Part shown: in pieces, positions 34,987 through 45,118 of the stretch | How positions within the stretch are numbered: position 1 is the stretch's first letter | Layout: every line of letters begins with the position of its first letter | Origin: Thiospirillum jenense | GTDB lineage: Bacteria; Pseudomonadota; Gammaproteobacteria; Chromatiales; Chromatiaceae | Reading direction: 5' to 3' | NCBI RefSeq assembly: GCF_014145225.1 | Contig: NZ_JABVCQ010000011.1 | Location: 38,992 to 102,991, forward strand | DNA length: 64,000 bases | Position numbers and translations under genes: made by a program | The notes under the pieces: generated by a model | Database searches by the model: none | What the model saw: only the letters and a program-made list of their open reading frames with translations | What the model was told of the DNA's origin: nothing

Positions 34987-35832
34987 ATGACTGATAAACC
35001 CGAAATTGTGACGAAGTCTAACGCGCTCGTCAGTGCTACCTACCGTCTCACTGTCGCCGAACAGCGCATCTTGCTGGGCTGTATTGCGCAGGTGACTCCA
35101 CGCGAGCCAATCACGGATGCGGTGATGTATAAGGTCACAGCCGCGCACATTGCGGCATTAGCAGAGACTGACAGAAATAGTATTCACGAGGAATTAAAAG
35201 AAGCGGCGCTACGCTTGAGTCGGCGGGAAATTTGGATTACGCAATTGCCGAATGGTGGCGGCAAGCATAAACGGACGTTAGTCACGCGCTGGGTGCAGAC
35301 TGTCGCTTATGAAGAGGGTGGTGATATTTATTTGAGATTTAGTAAAGACATCCTGCCGTACATTTCCGAATTACAAAAGGAATTCACCCGTTATGCTTTA
35401 GCCGATATTAGTAAGTTTGATTCGGCCTATTCCATTCGGTTGTATGAACTGATGATGCAATACCTCAGTAAAGGCGAGCGTGAAATTGACGTTGAAGAGT
35501 TGCGGCATATTTTGATCTTGGATGATAAATATCCGGCCATTGCTGATCTGAAGAAATGGATTATTGACCCGGCGATTAAAGATATTAACGCGCAAACGCC
35601 GATTCATGTGGCGTATGAGCAGATTAAAGCGGGGCGGCGGATTGTGGCGTTTAAGTTTTTGATTCGCTCGAAGGTGAAGGCGAAACAGCCAGCCGCGCAC
35701 ACGGCGCCGCCGGCTACACCGCCCGCAAAACCGACCTTGACTCGTGCTTATATCGAGAAACATGCGCGCCCCGGCGAATCTTGGGCGGCGGCGACTGAGC
35801 GCTTGCAACGCTTACTGAGTACCAGTGTCTGA
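34987..35832 (+). CDS. plasmid replication initiator (Rep_3/RepB family)
   Basis: A 281-residue initiator: VTKSNALVSATYRLTVAEQR near the N-terminus, then two winged-helix-like halves with DRNSIHEELKEAALRLSRRE, YLRFSKDILPYISELQKEFT and SAYSIRLYELMMQYLSKGER, the defining pattern of Rep_3 initiators. A Pro/Ala-rich tail follows. Rep_3 proteins bind iterons as monomers to open the origin and repress themselves as dimers. The two iteron clusters directly upstream complete a plasmid-type origin. No partition genes are visible nearby. Confidence 0.9.
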   Translation: MTDKPEIVTKSNALVSATYRLTVAEQRILLGCIAQVTPREPITDAVMYKVTAAHIAALAETDRNSIHEELKEAALRLSRREIWITQLPNGGGKHKRTLVTRWVQTVAYEEGGDIYLRFSKDILPYISELQKEFTRYALADISKFDSAYSIRLYELMMQYLSKGEREIDVEELRHILILDDKYPAIADLKKWIIDPAIKDINAQTPIHVAYEQIKAGRRIVAFKFLIRSKVKAKQPAAHTAPPATPPAKPTLTRAYIEKHARPGESWAAATERLQRLLSTSV

Positions 35833-36275
35833 GCATTCCGCCTTCTGTGGCATTAAAACAACGACCGCAACGGCGCCAATGTGGTAAAAAAACGGGAGTT
35901 GCTGCATCAATCCTGTTGACGAATCACGTTTAAGCGGTTAGGCTTGCAGGCGATTGTTGGTGATCTTGCCACATATGCAAAAAACAACACCGACAGGTAC
36001 ATGCCAATTCTAACGTTGAAATTGACCCATGCAGGATGCCATTTAACGCTGTGGGCGGTTCTGTATGTTGACCAATTGATGTGCCACCTTTTATCCCGCA
36101 TTTACCCGCTAACGGCGCCGGTTGCGTCGTGATTTGCAATACGGTTGCGCCCTCTGGTGTGACCTACGCTTTAGAATTTATCATCAGTCGTGATAATCTA
36201 GGACTTGTTACCTAAATCATTCACGCTGACCTTTTAGTTTTTTTTGTCACAACACTCATACGGAGTTTTTCTGTC
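35833..36275. other. 443-base intergenic region before the surface-protein cluster
   Basis: No convincing gene. Short frames on both strands have no recognisable family or ribosome-binding site. The last 60 bases (T run, then CGGAG before ATG) are the leader of the next gene. Confidence 0.5.
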
Positions 36276-39200
36276 ATGTCACGACCAACTACTTACGGTA
36301 CTTTGGAAAAAGTTTTAGAAATCTACGCTGGCGTCTGGAGCGCTGCTGCCGACGCTGAGGGTGCGAATTATTGGGTTCAACAAGTTGAAGCCTGGACGAC
36401 GCCCGAAGATGCGTATCAACCTTATGTCAATTTGGTAAATGGCTTTTTCGATCAGGAACTAGTCCAAGCCAAGTACGAGGATGAAGCGGGCGCGCCGCTA
36501 ACGGGTGATGCGTTTTTGACCGCGTTGTATCAGAACGTGTTCATGGTGGATGCGCCGGATGCGGAAGGCTTTGCTTACTGGCAGGCGGCGATGTCGGCGG
36601 CGGGCATTACCGATTACAACAGTGCCGGTGTGGGTGCGTTGGTCATGCAGATGATTGACGGTATGTGGGCGAGTGCGGCCACGACTGAAACTACGCAGAT
36701 GATGTACCAGAATTGGGTGACGGCGTGTTCTGATTTTTATGATTACCAGACTGAAAATGATCTGGGCGGCTATTCGGAAATGACGCCGGTTGAGCAGCAG
36801 GCGTTTTTGGCGACGGCGGCCAATTTGGTCAGTGGCATTACGTCTCAAACCACACCAGAAGAAATTCAAGCAGCTGTGGATGCTGCGAGTAACGCTATTA
36901 CACCACTGGCCTACACGGTTGAGGGCGCGGCGACCTCCCTGTCTGAAGGTGGTACGATTGAGTATACAATCACATCAAATGTGCCAGTGACAGAAGATGT
37001 GACGCTCAACTACTCGTTGACTGGCTCGGGTGATAATCCGGCGACTGCGGATGATTTTTCCACCGCGACCGCTGGCACTGTGACCATCGCCGCTGGTTCC
37101 AATACCGGTACATTTAGTGTGGGTGCCAAGACTGGTGATGGCGCGGAGTTCACCGAGCAGTTCACCGTGACCGTGACTGATGGCGCGGCAGCGACGATCG
37201 GGTCGGTGACAACCTTGTTGGTTGATACCTCGACGGGGGATGACATCAAGCCGGTAGTGGCAGCTGATCAGACCTTTAATTACAACGAAAACCAGGTTGC
37301 GGGCGCCACTATTGCCACAGTTGTGGCAACTGATGACCGGGTCGCAATTTCTGGCTTTAGCATTGTGTCTGCGGTGGAAAATACGACCACGCCGGCAGCG
37401 ACGCCTGTCAACTATGCCAATTATTTTGCGATTGATGCGACAGGCAAGTTGAGTTTGACGGCGGCAGGTGCGGCAGCAGCGGCAGCGGCGACTGAAACGG
37501 TGCCGGCAACGACATCTGCGCCGACCAATGATTTTGAAACTGCGCCGAATGGCTTTAAGGTGACAGTGACCGCCACCGATGCGGCTGGTAACGTCTCCGA
37601 CGCTGTTGACGTCATGCTCGAAGTGGAAGACTTAGACGATACTCCGCCAGCAGTCACGTCCGCTGTCATTGTGGGCAATAAGGTCACACTCAATTTTGGT
37701 GAGGCACTTAATACTACTGTCGCTTCACCACTTGCGGGCGATTTTCAAGTGACCGTGACTTCCGCAACGGGCGGCGCCGGCGTGAATAATGTCGTCGGTG
37801 TTATGGTTGAAAGTGCTGCAGTGGTCTTGACGCTGGCGAGTGCGGCGGCGGCGGGTGAAACATTTAAGTTGGCTTACACGCCTGGCGCTAACACGCTGCA
37901 AGATGTCGCTGGCAATGACGTATTAGCCTTTGCGAATCAAGCGGTAGTTGTGGATACCACCGCGCCAGTAATTACCGCCGGTCAGACAATCAGTTACATC
38001 GAAGGCGCGAATGATGATGTCACTGACCTCGTCTATAAGGTGCAGGCGACTGATGCCGATTCCAGCATTGCCAGTTTCGGTATTGAATCAGGTAATACTG
38101 ATGGCTTCTTTGCGATTGACGGCAAGGGTAATATCACCTTGACTGCGGCGGGTTTAACAGGCGCGGCCAATGATTATGAAACGACGCCGAACAGCTTTAC
38201 GCTGGCGATTAAAGCAACGGATGTGGCAGGTAACTCGGCGACTGAAAATGTCGTGATTAACGTGACTAACAATCCAGCCGATGATGCTGAACAGCCGCTT
38301 GAGTTGTCACTGACTAGCCAAACCGATGCGTTGGAAGGTGCTGGTGGTAATGACACTTTCATTGGCGATCAAACGAGCGTCAACCCCGCTGATGTGATTG
38401 ATGGGAATGATGGTACGGATACGGCGCGTTTTACATTCGCACCCAATCTTGATGCCACTTATATTCTCACTTCGCGTGAAGTCGAGGTTTTCAAGCTACA
38501 GAATGCTAGTGTTGATAAGAATGTAGTGTTCAATGCTGTCAATGTGGCCGGCATGACTACTCTGACCAATAACAACAGCAGTGAAACCCTGACTGTCACT
38601 AATGTTGCCAACAATGCTGCAATCAGTGTAGTTGGCGGCGATGTGGAGACAGTTGAGACAGATGACTTCAAAGTCACCTATCAAAATAGCGTCAATACCG
38701 GCACTGCGAAAATTGCGCTGTCGGGAGTAGCACTGGATACACTCGATCTCACGGATGGTTTTGCGACCTATGAGATTGCTACAACGGGCACGGCCAGCAG
38801 CACGATCAATGATTTTGCGGTGTTGACTGACCTGAATGCTGATACCGACTATGACGATGCTGCCGAGGTGGTCAATCTCAGTAATTTGGCGTCTATTACC
38901 TTCACTGGTGACAAGCAGTTGACTGTCACAAGTGAGTTGGAACGTGTCTCTACTTACGACGCGACTAACAACTCTGGCGGTGTGCAGGTGGTGATTGATG
39001 ATGCAGCGAATGTCAAATTCACCGGTGGATCAGGTAACGATCGTGTGGATGTGCAGGCTGTAGGATTGACAGGTAGCGACAATCTCGAAGGCGGCACTGG
39101 TACTGATACGTTGCGCATCGCTGATGGCGACATGATGTCGGTGGTGAATGCCTCTAACGTCAAGGGCTTTGAAGTGTTAGAAGTCCGCGCAACCGTAGGC

Positions 39201-41243
39201 ACTAATGAGGTTTACAATGTTGACAATATCATTGCCAGCAATGCACTCACTGGCGTCACCCTGTCGGGCGGCAATGGTGTCGGCGGGCAGACATTTACGG
39301 TCAACAACATCAATGCGGGTGCCACGAGCAATATCAAGTTCGAGCTGTCCGATGATGATGTTCTTGATAATGTTACATTAACGGGTAAGGGATTCTTGCC
39401 TGGTGGTACTTCTGACACGGCAACGCTTCAACTCAAAAATATCGCGGGCGAAGATGGTATTGACGTCGGTACCCTCGACTTTACCGATGTGGATAGACTG
39501 TCCTTCACCTCTACTAGTGACGGTACCCCAGCGGCGGGCGAAGGGAATTCGATTGCTGAACTGCTTGCCCCAAGCCTAACAAGCATCACCATCAGCGGCG
39601 ATCAGTCATTCCATTTGGGAACTGGTGTTAGCACGACCGCGTTGACATCGGTGGATGGCAGTGGGCTGACGGGAACAACGCCGGGCACTTACGGTTTGAC
39701 GTTGGATGCCAGTGATGGCTCGGCGGCCAAATTGGAAGTCAAAGGGACGGCTGATGCGGATACCGTTATCGCCAGCAAGAATGGAACGGCGCTGACCTTT
39801 TATGGTAACGGTGGCTCCGATAACGTGACTTTGGATTCCGGACAAGCCAGTAACTTGCAGTTCACGACGGCAACGCTCGGCTCGGGTGACATGAAGGCCG
39901 GCAATACCATTACTGTATCTGGTGCTGAAGCGGCGAATGATCTCCAAATTAATTTGGCGGCGGGCGTCGAAGCGGTGCTGAAATCAGCCACCACTAACCT
40001 GGGGGCGGCGAGTGCAAACGTGGCATTAACCACCACGATTGATGCCAACAGCAATGTTGCTTATCTCACTGGCCAAGACTTGAACAATAACGGTACGTTT
40101 GATAGCGCATTGCGAATTGACTTGAGTGGCAATGGCGCTTTTGATGCCAATACTGATTGGCAGGTGATTGTGGATAACACCAAGACGACGGGTGTGACCT
40201 ACAATGCCACAACGGACTCATTCACCTTTGACACTTTGGAAGCAGTTGCTGCTGTCAATCAAGCCCCTGTTTTCAATCCCCCCGGACCTTTCACTGTCGT
40301 TACGAATGCGGCGGCAGGTACGGTGGTAGGGAATGTTGTTGCTGTTGATCCCGAAGCAGGCGTTGTGACTTATGGGATTGAGGCTGCTGGCAATATTGAC
40401 GTTAATAAGAATGGGATTGCACCCTTTACGATCAATGCTGCCACAGGGCAGTTGAGCGTAACTGATGGTAGTGACTTGGCTGCCGGCAGTGTCTCGAACC
40501 TGTTCATTCGCGCAACAGATTCTCTTGGCAAGAGTGACACTGCTCAGGTGACGGTGAATGTGACAGCAGGTGGCGTGAATCCAACCTATACGTTGACACC
40601 CGCGACGGCGACGGTGAATGAAGGCACTGCGCAACTCTTTACTTTAGCCACGACCAATGTGGTGGATGGGACGCAGTTGAATTATGCCATCACTGGTACC
40701 GGTATCACGACGGCGGACACGACGATCCCGCTGACTGGTACGGTGATGGTGAATAGCAATGCAGCGACCTTGACATTGACGCCGATGGCGGACGTGGCAA
40801 CTGAGGGCAATGAAACTGCGACGATCACGCTGACCAGTGTTGGTGCGCAGGTCGGTAATACAGCGGCGCTGACCATTACCGATACCAGCACAGCCGGTGG
40901 TGGCGGTGACACTGAAGTAAGTATGGACGATATTGGTGGTACACAGCTGGCGCCGGCGAGCTTTGACGCGGATACAGGTGCACTGGTATTGACTGATCTT
41001 GCGGCAACGCAAAATTTTGTCGACGTGAGTAATTTTGGAACTGACGATGAGCTACATTATGAAATTACGAGTGAAAGTCTGTTGACAGTGTCCAATGCCG
41101 GAAATGATGTCACCTTAATACTTAACAACAATGGTACTGTCTCTCAGATTACCTTGTTGGGTGTGGCAACGCCTAATGACCTCATTTTCGATGTCGAGTC
41201 GTTTAATCTTCTTCCAGTAGGTGACATCACCTTCCCGTTGTGA
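36276..41243 (+). CDS. giant secreted/surface protein with DUF4214-like, Calx-beta and cadherin-like domains
   Basis: A 1655-residue, Cys-poor, Thr/Ala/Asp-rich protein with no classical signal peptide. Order: a DUF4214-like helical region (about 8-200; YAGVWSAAADAEGANYWVQQ); a Calx-beta domain (about 215-325; LSEGGTIEYTITSN); cadherin-like domains (330-455 and 565-675); a SwmB-like domain (about 458-560; VTLNFGEALNTT); and a long beta-rich S-layer-like region (about 680-1330) including a degenerate RTX patch GGSGNDRVDV...LEGGTGTDTL. Another cadherin-like and a second Calx-beta domain follow. The last ~105 residues form a module shared with the next two genes. These features suggest calcium-dependent folding and type I secretion to the surface. 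No ABC exporter is linked. Confidence 0.75.
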   Translation: MSRPTTYGTLEKVLEIYAGVWSAAADAEGANYWVQQVEAWTTPEDAYQPYVNLVNGFFDQELVQAKYEDEAGAPLTGDAFLTALYQNVFMVDAPDAEGFAYWQAAMSAAGITDYNSAGVGALVMQMIDGMWASAATTETTQMMYQNWVTACSDFYDYQTENDLGGYSEMTPVEQQAFLATAANLVSGITSQTTPEEIQAAVDAASNAITPLAYTVEGAATSLSEGGTIEYTITSNVPVTEDVTLNYSLTGSGDNPATADDFSTATAGTVTIAAGSNTGTFSVGAKTGDGAEFTEQFTVTVTDGAAATIGSVTTLLVDTSTGDDIKPVVAADQTFNYNENQVAGATIATVVATDDRVAISGFSIVSAVENTTTPAATPVNYANYFAIDATGKLSLTAAGAAAAAAATETVPATTSAPTNDFETAPNGFKVTVTATDAAGNVSDAVDVMLEVEDLDDTPPAVTSAVIVGNKVTLNFGEALNTTVASPLAGDFQVTVTSATGGAGVNNVVGVMVESAAVVLTLASAAAAGETFKLAYTPGANTLQDVAGNDVLAFANQAVVVDTTAPVITAGQTISYIEGANDDVTDLVYKVQATDADSSIASFGIESGNTDGFFAIDGKGNITLTAAGLTGAANDYETTPNSFTLAIKATDVAGNSATENVVINVTNNPADDAEQPLELSLTSQTDALEGAGGNDTFIGDQTSVNPADVIDGNDGTDTARFTFAPNLDATYILTSREVEVFKLQNASVDKNVVFNAVNVAGMTTLTNNNSSETLTVTNVANNAAISVVGGDVETVETDDFKVTYQNSVNTGTAKIALSGVALDTLDLTDGFATYEIATTGTASSTINDFAVLTDLNADTDYDDAAEVVNLSNLASITFTGDKQLTVTSELERVSTYDATNNSGGVQVVIDDAANVKFTGGSGNDRVDVQAVGLTGSDNLEGGTGTDTLRIADGDMMSVVNASNVKGFEVLEVRATVGTNEVYNVDNIIASNALTGVTLSGGNGVGGQTFTVNNINAGATSNIKFELSDDDVLDNVTLTGKGFLPGGTSDTATLQLKNIAGEDGIDVGTLDFTDVDRLSFTSTSDGTPAAGEGNSIAELLAPSLTSITISGDQSFHLGTGVSTTALTSVDGSGLTGTTPGTYGLTLDASDGSAAKLEVKGTADADTVIASKNGTALTFYGNGGSDNVTLDSGQASNLQFTTATLGSGDMKAGNTITVSGAEAANDLQINLAAGVEAVLKSATTNLGAASANVALTTTIDANSNVAYLTGQDLNNNGTFDSALRIDLSGNGAFDANTDWQVIVDNTKTTGVTYNATTDSFTFDTLEAVAAVNQAPVFNPPGPFTVVTNAAAGTVVGNVVAVDPEAGVVTYGIEAAGNIDVNKNGIAPFTINAATGQLSVTDGSDLAAGSVSNLFIRATDSLGKSDTAQVTVNVTAGGVNPTYTLTPATATVNEGTAQLFTLATTNVVDGTQLNYAITGTGITTADTTIPLTGTVMVNSNAATLTLTPMADVATEGNETATITLTSVGAQVGNTAALTITDTSTAGGGGDTEVSMDDIGGTQLAPASFDADTGALVLTDLAATQNFVDVSNFGTDDELHYEITSESLLTVSNAGNDVTLILNNNGTVSQITLLGVATPNDLIFDVESFNLLPVGDITFPL

Positions 41244-41391
41244 TCCTTCATTTCACCTTCCGCTGCTGACAGGTAGCGGAGATTGGTGGTGAGTAAAATA
41301 CCCTGCTAAGATAAACGGCAAAGCCGCTTATTTTGGCGGGGTTACTTCGCATAATCCCGACACACTTCCTTTGAAATGAGACGAGGTTCTT

Positions 41392-42492
41392 ATGGCACTT
41401 TTAAATCCGAACCTATACGGCACCTTGACTTCAACAACCCCCACGTTCACGTTGCCCGAGCAAATGCGGGCAATCATTATTGATGCTGATGGTGGACAGT
41501 CAATTAACATTGCTAACGGGGCATCACTCGCGCTGAGTAGCAGCAAGGGAACAAATAGCTTTAATATTCAAGCGGATTCGACGGCATTTGTGGTTTCCCG
41601 TTCGGGAGCGACGGTGACGTTGTTGGATAATAATAGTGGTCAACAAATTGAAATACCGGCCACGACCTCTGAGCAAACCATTCGGTTTGGCGATGGTAGC
41701 GTTAAACTGGTGATTAGTAGTGGTGCGGTCAAACTTGGTAGTCAAGCATTGACCGAAACAGCATTAGCAATTTCAGCATCATTGAATGCTGATGATTCAT
41801 CAGCCAGCTTCTTCTCTAATCAAATCACGAAGAATCTTGATACACTGGGCGGGACTCAGCAGGTGCCGTCAAGTTTTGATACAGGGGATGGGGCTTATCT
41901 ATTAACTGATGCCGCTTCTGTTCCCAATGTTGTGCGCGTCACTGATTTCGGTGCGGATGACCAGCTTAAATTAACCGCCACTGCTGAATTGTTGAGCATT
42001 GAGAGCAGCAATACTGATGCCATTGTGACTATTAATGATAATGGAATTGTTTCGCAAATTACATTGGCTGAGATATTAACGAATAATGACATTGTTTACA
42101 ATTTAGAAAGTTTTAATGCCTTGCCGGTGGGCGATATTCTGTTGGCCAGCAATAGCGCGCCAGCAACCACCAAGGATGTTGACAATTTAGGTACCGCGAC
42201 TGCGCCAGCCGCTTTCGATGCCGGGTCCGGGGCGTTTTCATTAAAGGACACGGCGGCGGCGCCAAATTTCGTTGATGTGAGTAATTTTGGAGCGGACGAC
42301 GTTATCCAGTTTGAGAGTGCAAGCCAATCTTTATTGTCGATCAGTTCGTGGGAGACTAACGTGACAATGACTATTAATCAAAGTGGCGTGATTTCTCAAT
42401 TGAATTTGATTGGAGTGACGACAGCAAGTAGTTTGGTTTTTGACGTTAATAGTTTTGATGCCTTACCTGTGGGTAACATTAGCTTTGTTTAG
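41392..42492 (+). CDS. secreted protein of the shared N/C-module family (366 aa)
   Basis: Starts MALLNPNLYGTLTSTTPTFT. Residues about 1-140 form an N-terminal beta module (SINIANGASLALSSSKGTN, FNIQADSTAFVVSRSGATVT, QTIRFGDGSVKLVI) shared with the genes at 42565 and 45119. Two copies of the C-terminal module follow, at about 149-250 and 263-366 (LGGTQQVPSSFD, FGADDQLKL, NGIVSQITLAE, FNALPVGDI). There is no signal peptide. Spacing to neighbours (148 and 72 bases) allows an operon. I do not recognise a named family; type I export is inferred. Confidence 0.7.
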   Translation: MALLNPNLYGTLTSTTPTFTLPEQMRAIIIDADGGQSINIANGASLALSSSKGTNSFNIQADSTAFVVSRSGATVTLLDNNSGQQIEIPATTSEQTIRFGDGSVKLVISSGAVKLGSQALTETALAISASLNADDSSASFFSNQITKNLDTLGGTQQVPSSFDTGDGAYLLTDAASVPNVVRVTDFGADDQLKLTATAELLSIESSNTDAIVTINDNGIVSQITLAEILTNNDIVYNLESFNALPVGDILLASNSAPATTKDVDNLGTATAPAAFDAGSGAFSLKDTAAAPNFVDVSNFGADDVIQFESASQSLLSISSWETNVTMTINQSGVISQLNLIGVTTASSLVFDVNSFDALPVGNISFV

Positions 42493-42564
42493 GGTGCTGT
42501 CGGGCGCATCTGTCTATCTAAACTAAATCATATTCGTGCGTTATTTTTAACGAGGAGTTGCACC

Positions 42565-44694
42565 ATGGCACTGTCTAATCCAAATGTATACTTTACTTTT
42601 ACTACATCTACGCCGCCGTTTACGCTCCCGGCTGATATGCAGGCAAACATTATTGATGCTGACGGGGCGCAGACAATTAATATTGCGAGTGGCGCTTCCC
42701 TGAGTCTTTCCAGTTGCAAGGGAACAAATGATTTTAATATCCAGGGTGAATCTAGTGCATTCAAGATTTCCCGCACGGGCAGTACGGTTACGTTGACGGA
42801 TGAGGCGACAGGGCAACGCATCGAATTGCCCGCCACGACCTCAGTGCAAACGATTCGGTTTGCGGATGGCAGTGCAACGCTGGTTATTGAGGGTGCCGTG
42901 AAGTTTGGTACCCAAACGGTAGATGGCACTGCAACGGCCATTACCACAGCATTGAACGCTGCGGATACGTCAGCATCATTTTTTTCTTCCTCTAATCAAA
43001 CCACTAAAAGTCTCGATGCGCTTGGTGGTACTCAACAGTTGCCGGCAAGTTTTGATGCTGGCACCGGTGCGTATTTACTGACTGATACTGCTACCACGCC
43101 GGATGTGGTGCGGGTGACGAATTTTGGTGCAGATGACAAGCTGCAACTAACGACGGCAACCAATTTGCTGGGTATCAGTAGTAACGGCACTGATGCGGTG
43201 GTGACTATCAATAGCAATGGGACGGTGTCACAGGTGACGTTGGCGGGCGTGGTGCCAGCGGGTAGTCTGGTGTACGATCTGACCAGTTTTAACGCGCTGT
43301 CGGTTGGTGATATTACGCTGATTGGCAGTGGTGGAACGACCAACAGTGCGCCGGTGTTGAATAACCAGACTCTGAGCGTTGCGGCGGGGGCGACGGTTGG
43401 CACAGCCGTTGGTCAGGTAGCAGCAACGGATGCTGATGGCAGCATCGCTGGGTACGCGATTTTGACGGGCAATGTGGATGTTGATTTGGATGGCACGAAA
43501 GCGTTTGCGATTGATACCAAAGGGACGCTGACGGTCGCTGATACGCAGGATTTGGTGGATGGTGGCGCTAATGATCCGTTCACGCTGACGGTGCAGGCGA
43601 CGGATAATGGTGGCGCGACTGATACGGGGACGGTCACTGTGAAGGTGACGGCGGCGACCACGCCCACTAATCAACTGCCGGTTGTTTCACCGGCCAGTTT
43701 TGCCGTTTCAGAGGATGCCTGGACTGGTGATTGGATTGGCGACGTTTGGGCCACCGATGCGGATGGTACGGTCGTGAATTATGCGATCACGCAAGGTAAT
43801 ACGGATGTTAATTTGAATGGCACCAAGGCTTTTGCGATTGATAGTTGGGGCAGTTTGACGGTTGCTGATCCGGGCGATTTACTTGATGGCGGCGTAAATG
43901 ATCCTTTCACTTTGACGGTGCAGGCGACGGATAATGCGGGTGGCGTGGGCAGCGGTGTCGTGACAGTTGATGTGACTGCCCAAGGGAGCGGTTACATTGA
44001 CCTTGAGGCATTGGGCGGTAATTACTATAGTTCACCCGCTTATTTTGATGCAGCAGCCGGGAGTTTTTACCTTTCCGATACTTGGGATGATAATGCCTAC
44101 GAAGGCAGTTGGACGTCCATTAGCGGGCTGGGGTGGGATGACACGTTAGAGTTGTATTCAGTGTCGCCAGTCATTGTTTATCAGTACGGCAGTGACGTTG
44201 AGGTGTATTTTGAGAATTCCTACGGTGTATATTCTCAAGTATCCCTGCCGGGCATAGCAGCCGGATTGCCTGCCAACGCAATCTACGATGAGTACACTTT
44301 GGGGTTGTATTCCGGCGCGGTTATCGATGTTTGGGGTGGCAGTTCACAGCAGTACATTGATTTGGAAGCATTAGGTGGTAATTACTATAGTTCACCCGCT
44401 TATTTTGATGCTAGTTCAGCAGATTATTACTTCTACGACACCTATGATGACAACAGCTACGAAGGCAGTTGGACGTCCATTAGCGGGCTGGGGTGGGGTG
44501 ACACACTGGAGCTATATTCAGTGTCGTCGGTCAATGTTTATCAGTACGGTGATGACGTTGAGATGTTTTTTGAGAATTCCAACGGCATATCTTCGCAAGT
44601 CTCTTTGGTGGGCGTTGCGACAGGTCTTGCGGCGGGATCAATTTATGACGTTGCCAGTCTGGAGTCGTACACCGGTGCAACGATTTTCGCGTAG
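42565..44694 (+). CDS. secreted protein of the shared N/C-module family with duplicated 120-residue tail
   Basis: A 709-residue protein. Residues 1-140 are the same N-module as the previous gene (MALSNPNVYFTFTTSTPPFT). One C-module (LGGTQQLPASFDAGTG ... NALSVGDITL) follows at about 150-252. Next are two cadherin-like domains (about 258-475; VTAATDADG-type and VWATDADGTVVNYAITQGN). Two tandem 120-residue repeats close the protein, each starting YIDLEALGGNYYSSPAYFDA and containing YEGSWTSISGLGW. These repeats are themselves divergent C-modules rich in Tyr, Ser and Trp. A good ribosome-binding site (GAGGAG) precedes the ATG. Confidence 0.7.
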   Translation: MALSNPNVYFTFTTSTPPFTLPADMQANIIDADGAQTINIASGASLSLSSCKGTNDFNIQGESSAFKISRTGSTVTLTDEATGQRIELPATTSVQTIRFADGSATLVIEGAVKFGTQTVDGTATAITTALNAADTSASFFSSSNQTTKSLDALGGTQQLPASFDAGTGAYLLTDTATTPDVVRVTNFGADDKLQLTTATNLLGISSNGTDAVVTINSNGTVSQVTLAGVVPAGSLVYDLTSFNALSVGDITLIGSGGTTNSAPVLNNQTLSVAAGATVGTAVGQVAATDADGSIAGYAILTGNVDVDLDGTKAFAIDTKGTLTVADTQDLVDGGANDPFTLTVQATDNGGATDTGTVTVKVTAATTPTNQLPVVSPASFAVSEDAWTGDWIGDVWATDADGTVVNYAITQGNTDVNLNGTKAFAIDSWGSLTVADPGDLLDGGVNDPFTLTVQATDNAGGVGSGVVTVDVTAQGSGYIDLEALGGNYYSSPAYFDAAAGSFYLSDTWDDNAYEGSWTSISGLGWDDTLELYSVSPVIVYQYGSDVEVYFENSYGVYSQVSLPGIAAGLPANAIYDEYTLGLYSGAVIDVWGGSSQQYIDLEALGGNYYSSPAYFDASSADYYFYDTYDDNSYEGSWTSISGLGWGDTLELYSVSSVNVYQYGDDVEMFFENSNGISSQVSLVGVATGLAAGSIYDVASLESYTGATIFA
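43993..44691 (+). repeat. 360-base tandem coding repeat
   Basis: Units at 43993-44352 and 44353-44691 share long identical blocks (for example GGTAATTACTATAGTTCACC and GAAGGCAGTTGGACGTCCAT). The duplication is recent enough that synonymous sites still match. Confidence 0.85.
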
Positions 44695-45118
44695 TGCCAG
44701 CCAGTTGACTGCGGCCGCGCACTGAGTGGGTATGCGCATTCGCATCTGTCGTTTGGTCAGCCCAGGCGACAGGTGTGGCATTTAGAGTACGGTTGCAATT
44801 TCGACACAGCGCGCCTATCTTCTAGTATCCGTTGTCACCTTGCTTAAAGGTGATAACTCTCTATTTATCAACAACAGAATTTTGCACACTCGTTGCGACA
44901 ACTTGTGTAAAATAGATACGCATCCTGTTGTCTTCCTGCAACACTTATTTGTCTTTAAAATAACCCGACGAGGCGAATGTGAGTTTTGTCGAGTGACTAA
45001 TGCAACCGCTGTCACTGTATTTTAAGTGCGGCATGTTTTAGTATCTTACGTCAAATGCCCCGTCGCCCTCTGTTTCCAGTAGCAACACAACACTTCACCC
45101 TTGAGAGAGGAAATCTAC
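44695..45118. other. 424-base intergenic region
   Basis: No convincing gene: a 61-codon frame at 44840 lacks family resemblance and a ribosome-binding site. It contains a small inverted repeat GTTGTCACCTTGCTTAAAGG-TGATAAC near 44830-44857. The last bases (GAGAGAGGAAA) are the ribosome-binding site of the next gene. Confidence 0.5.

Noticed and set aside
35907..36139. Short overlapping frames on both strands downstream of the Rep gene
   Set aside because: No recognisable motif or translation signal; treated as non-coding.
44840..45025. 61-codon frame between surface-protein genes
   Set aside because: No family resemblance, no ribosome-binding site, and it lies in a leader-like region.
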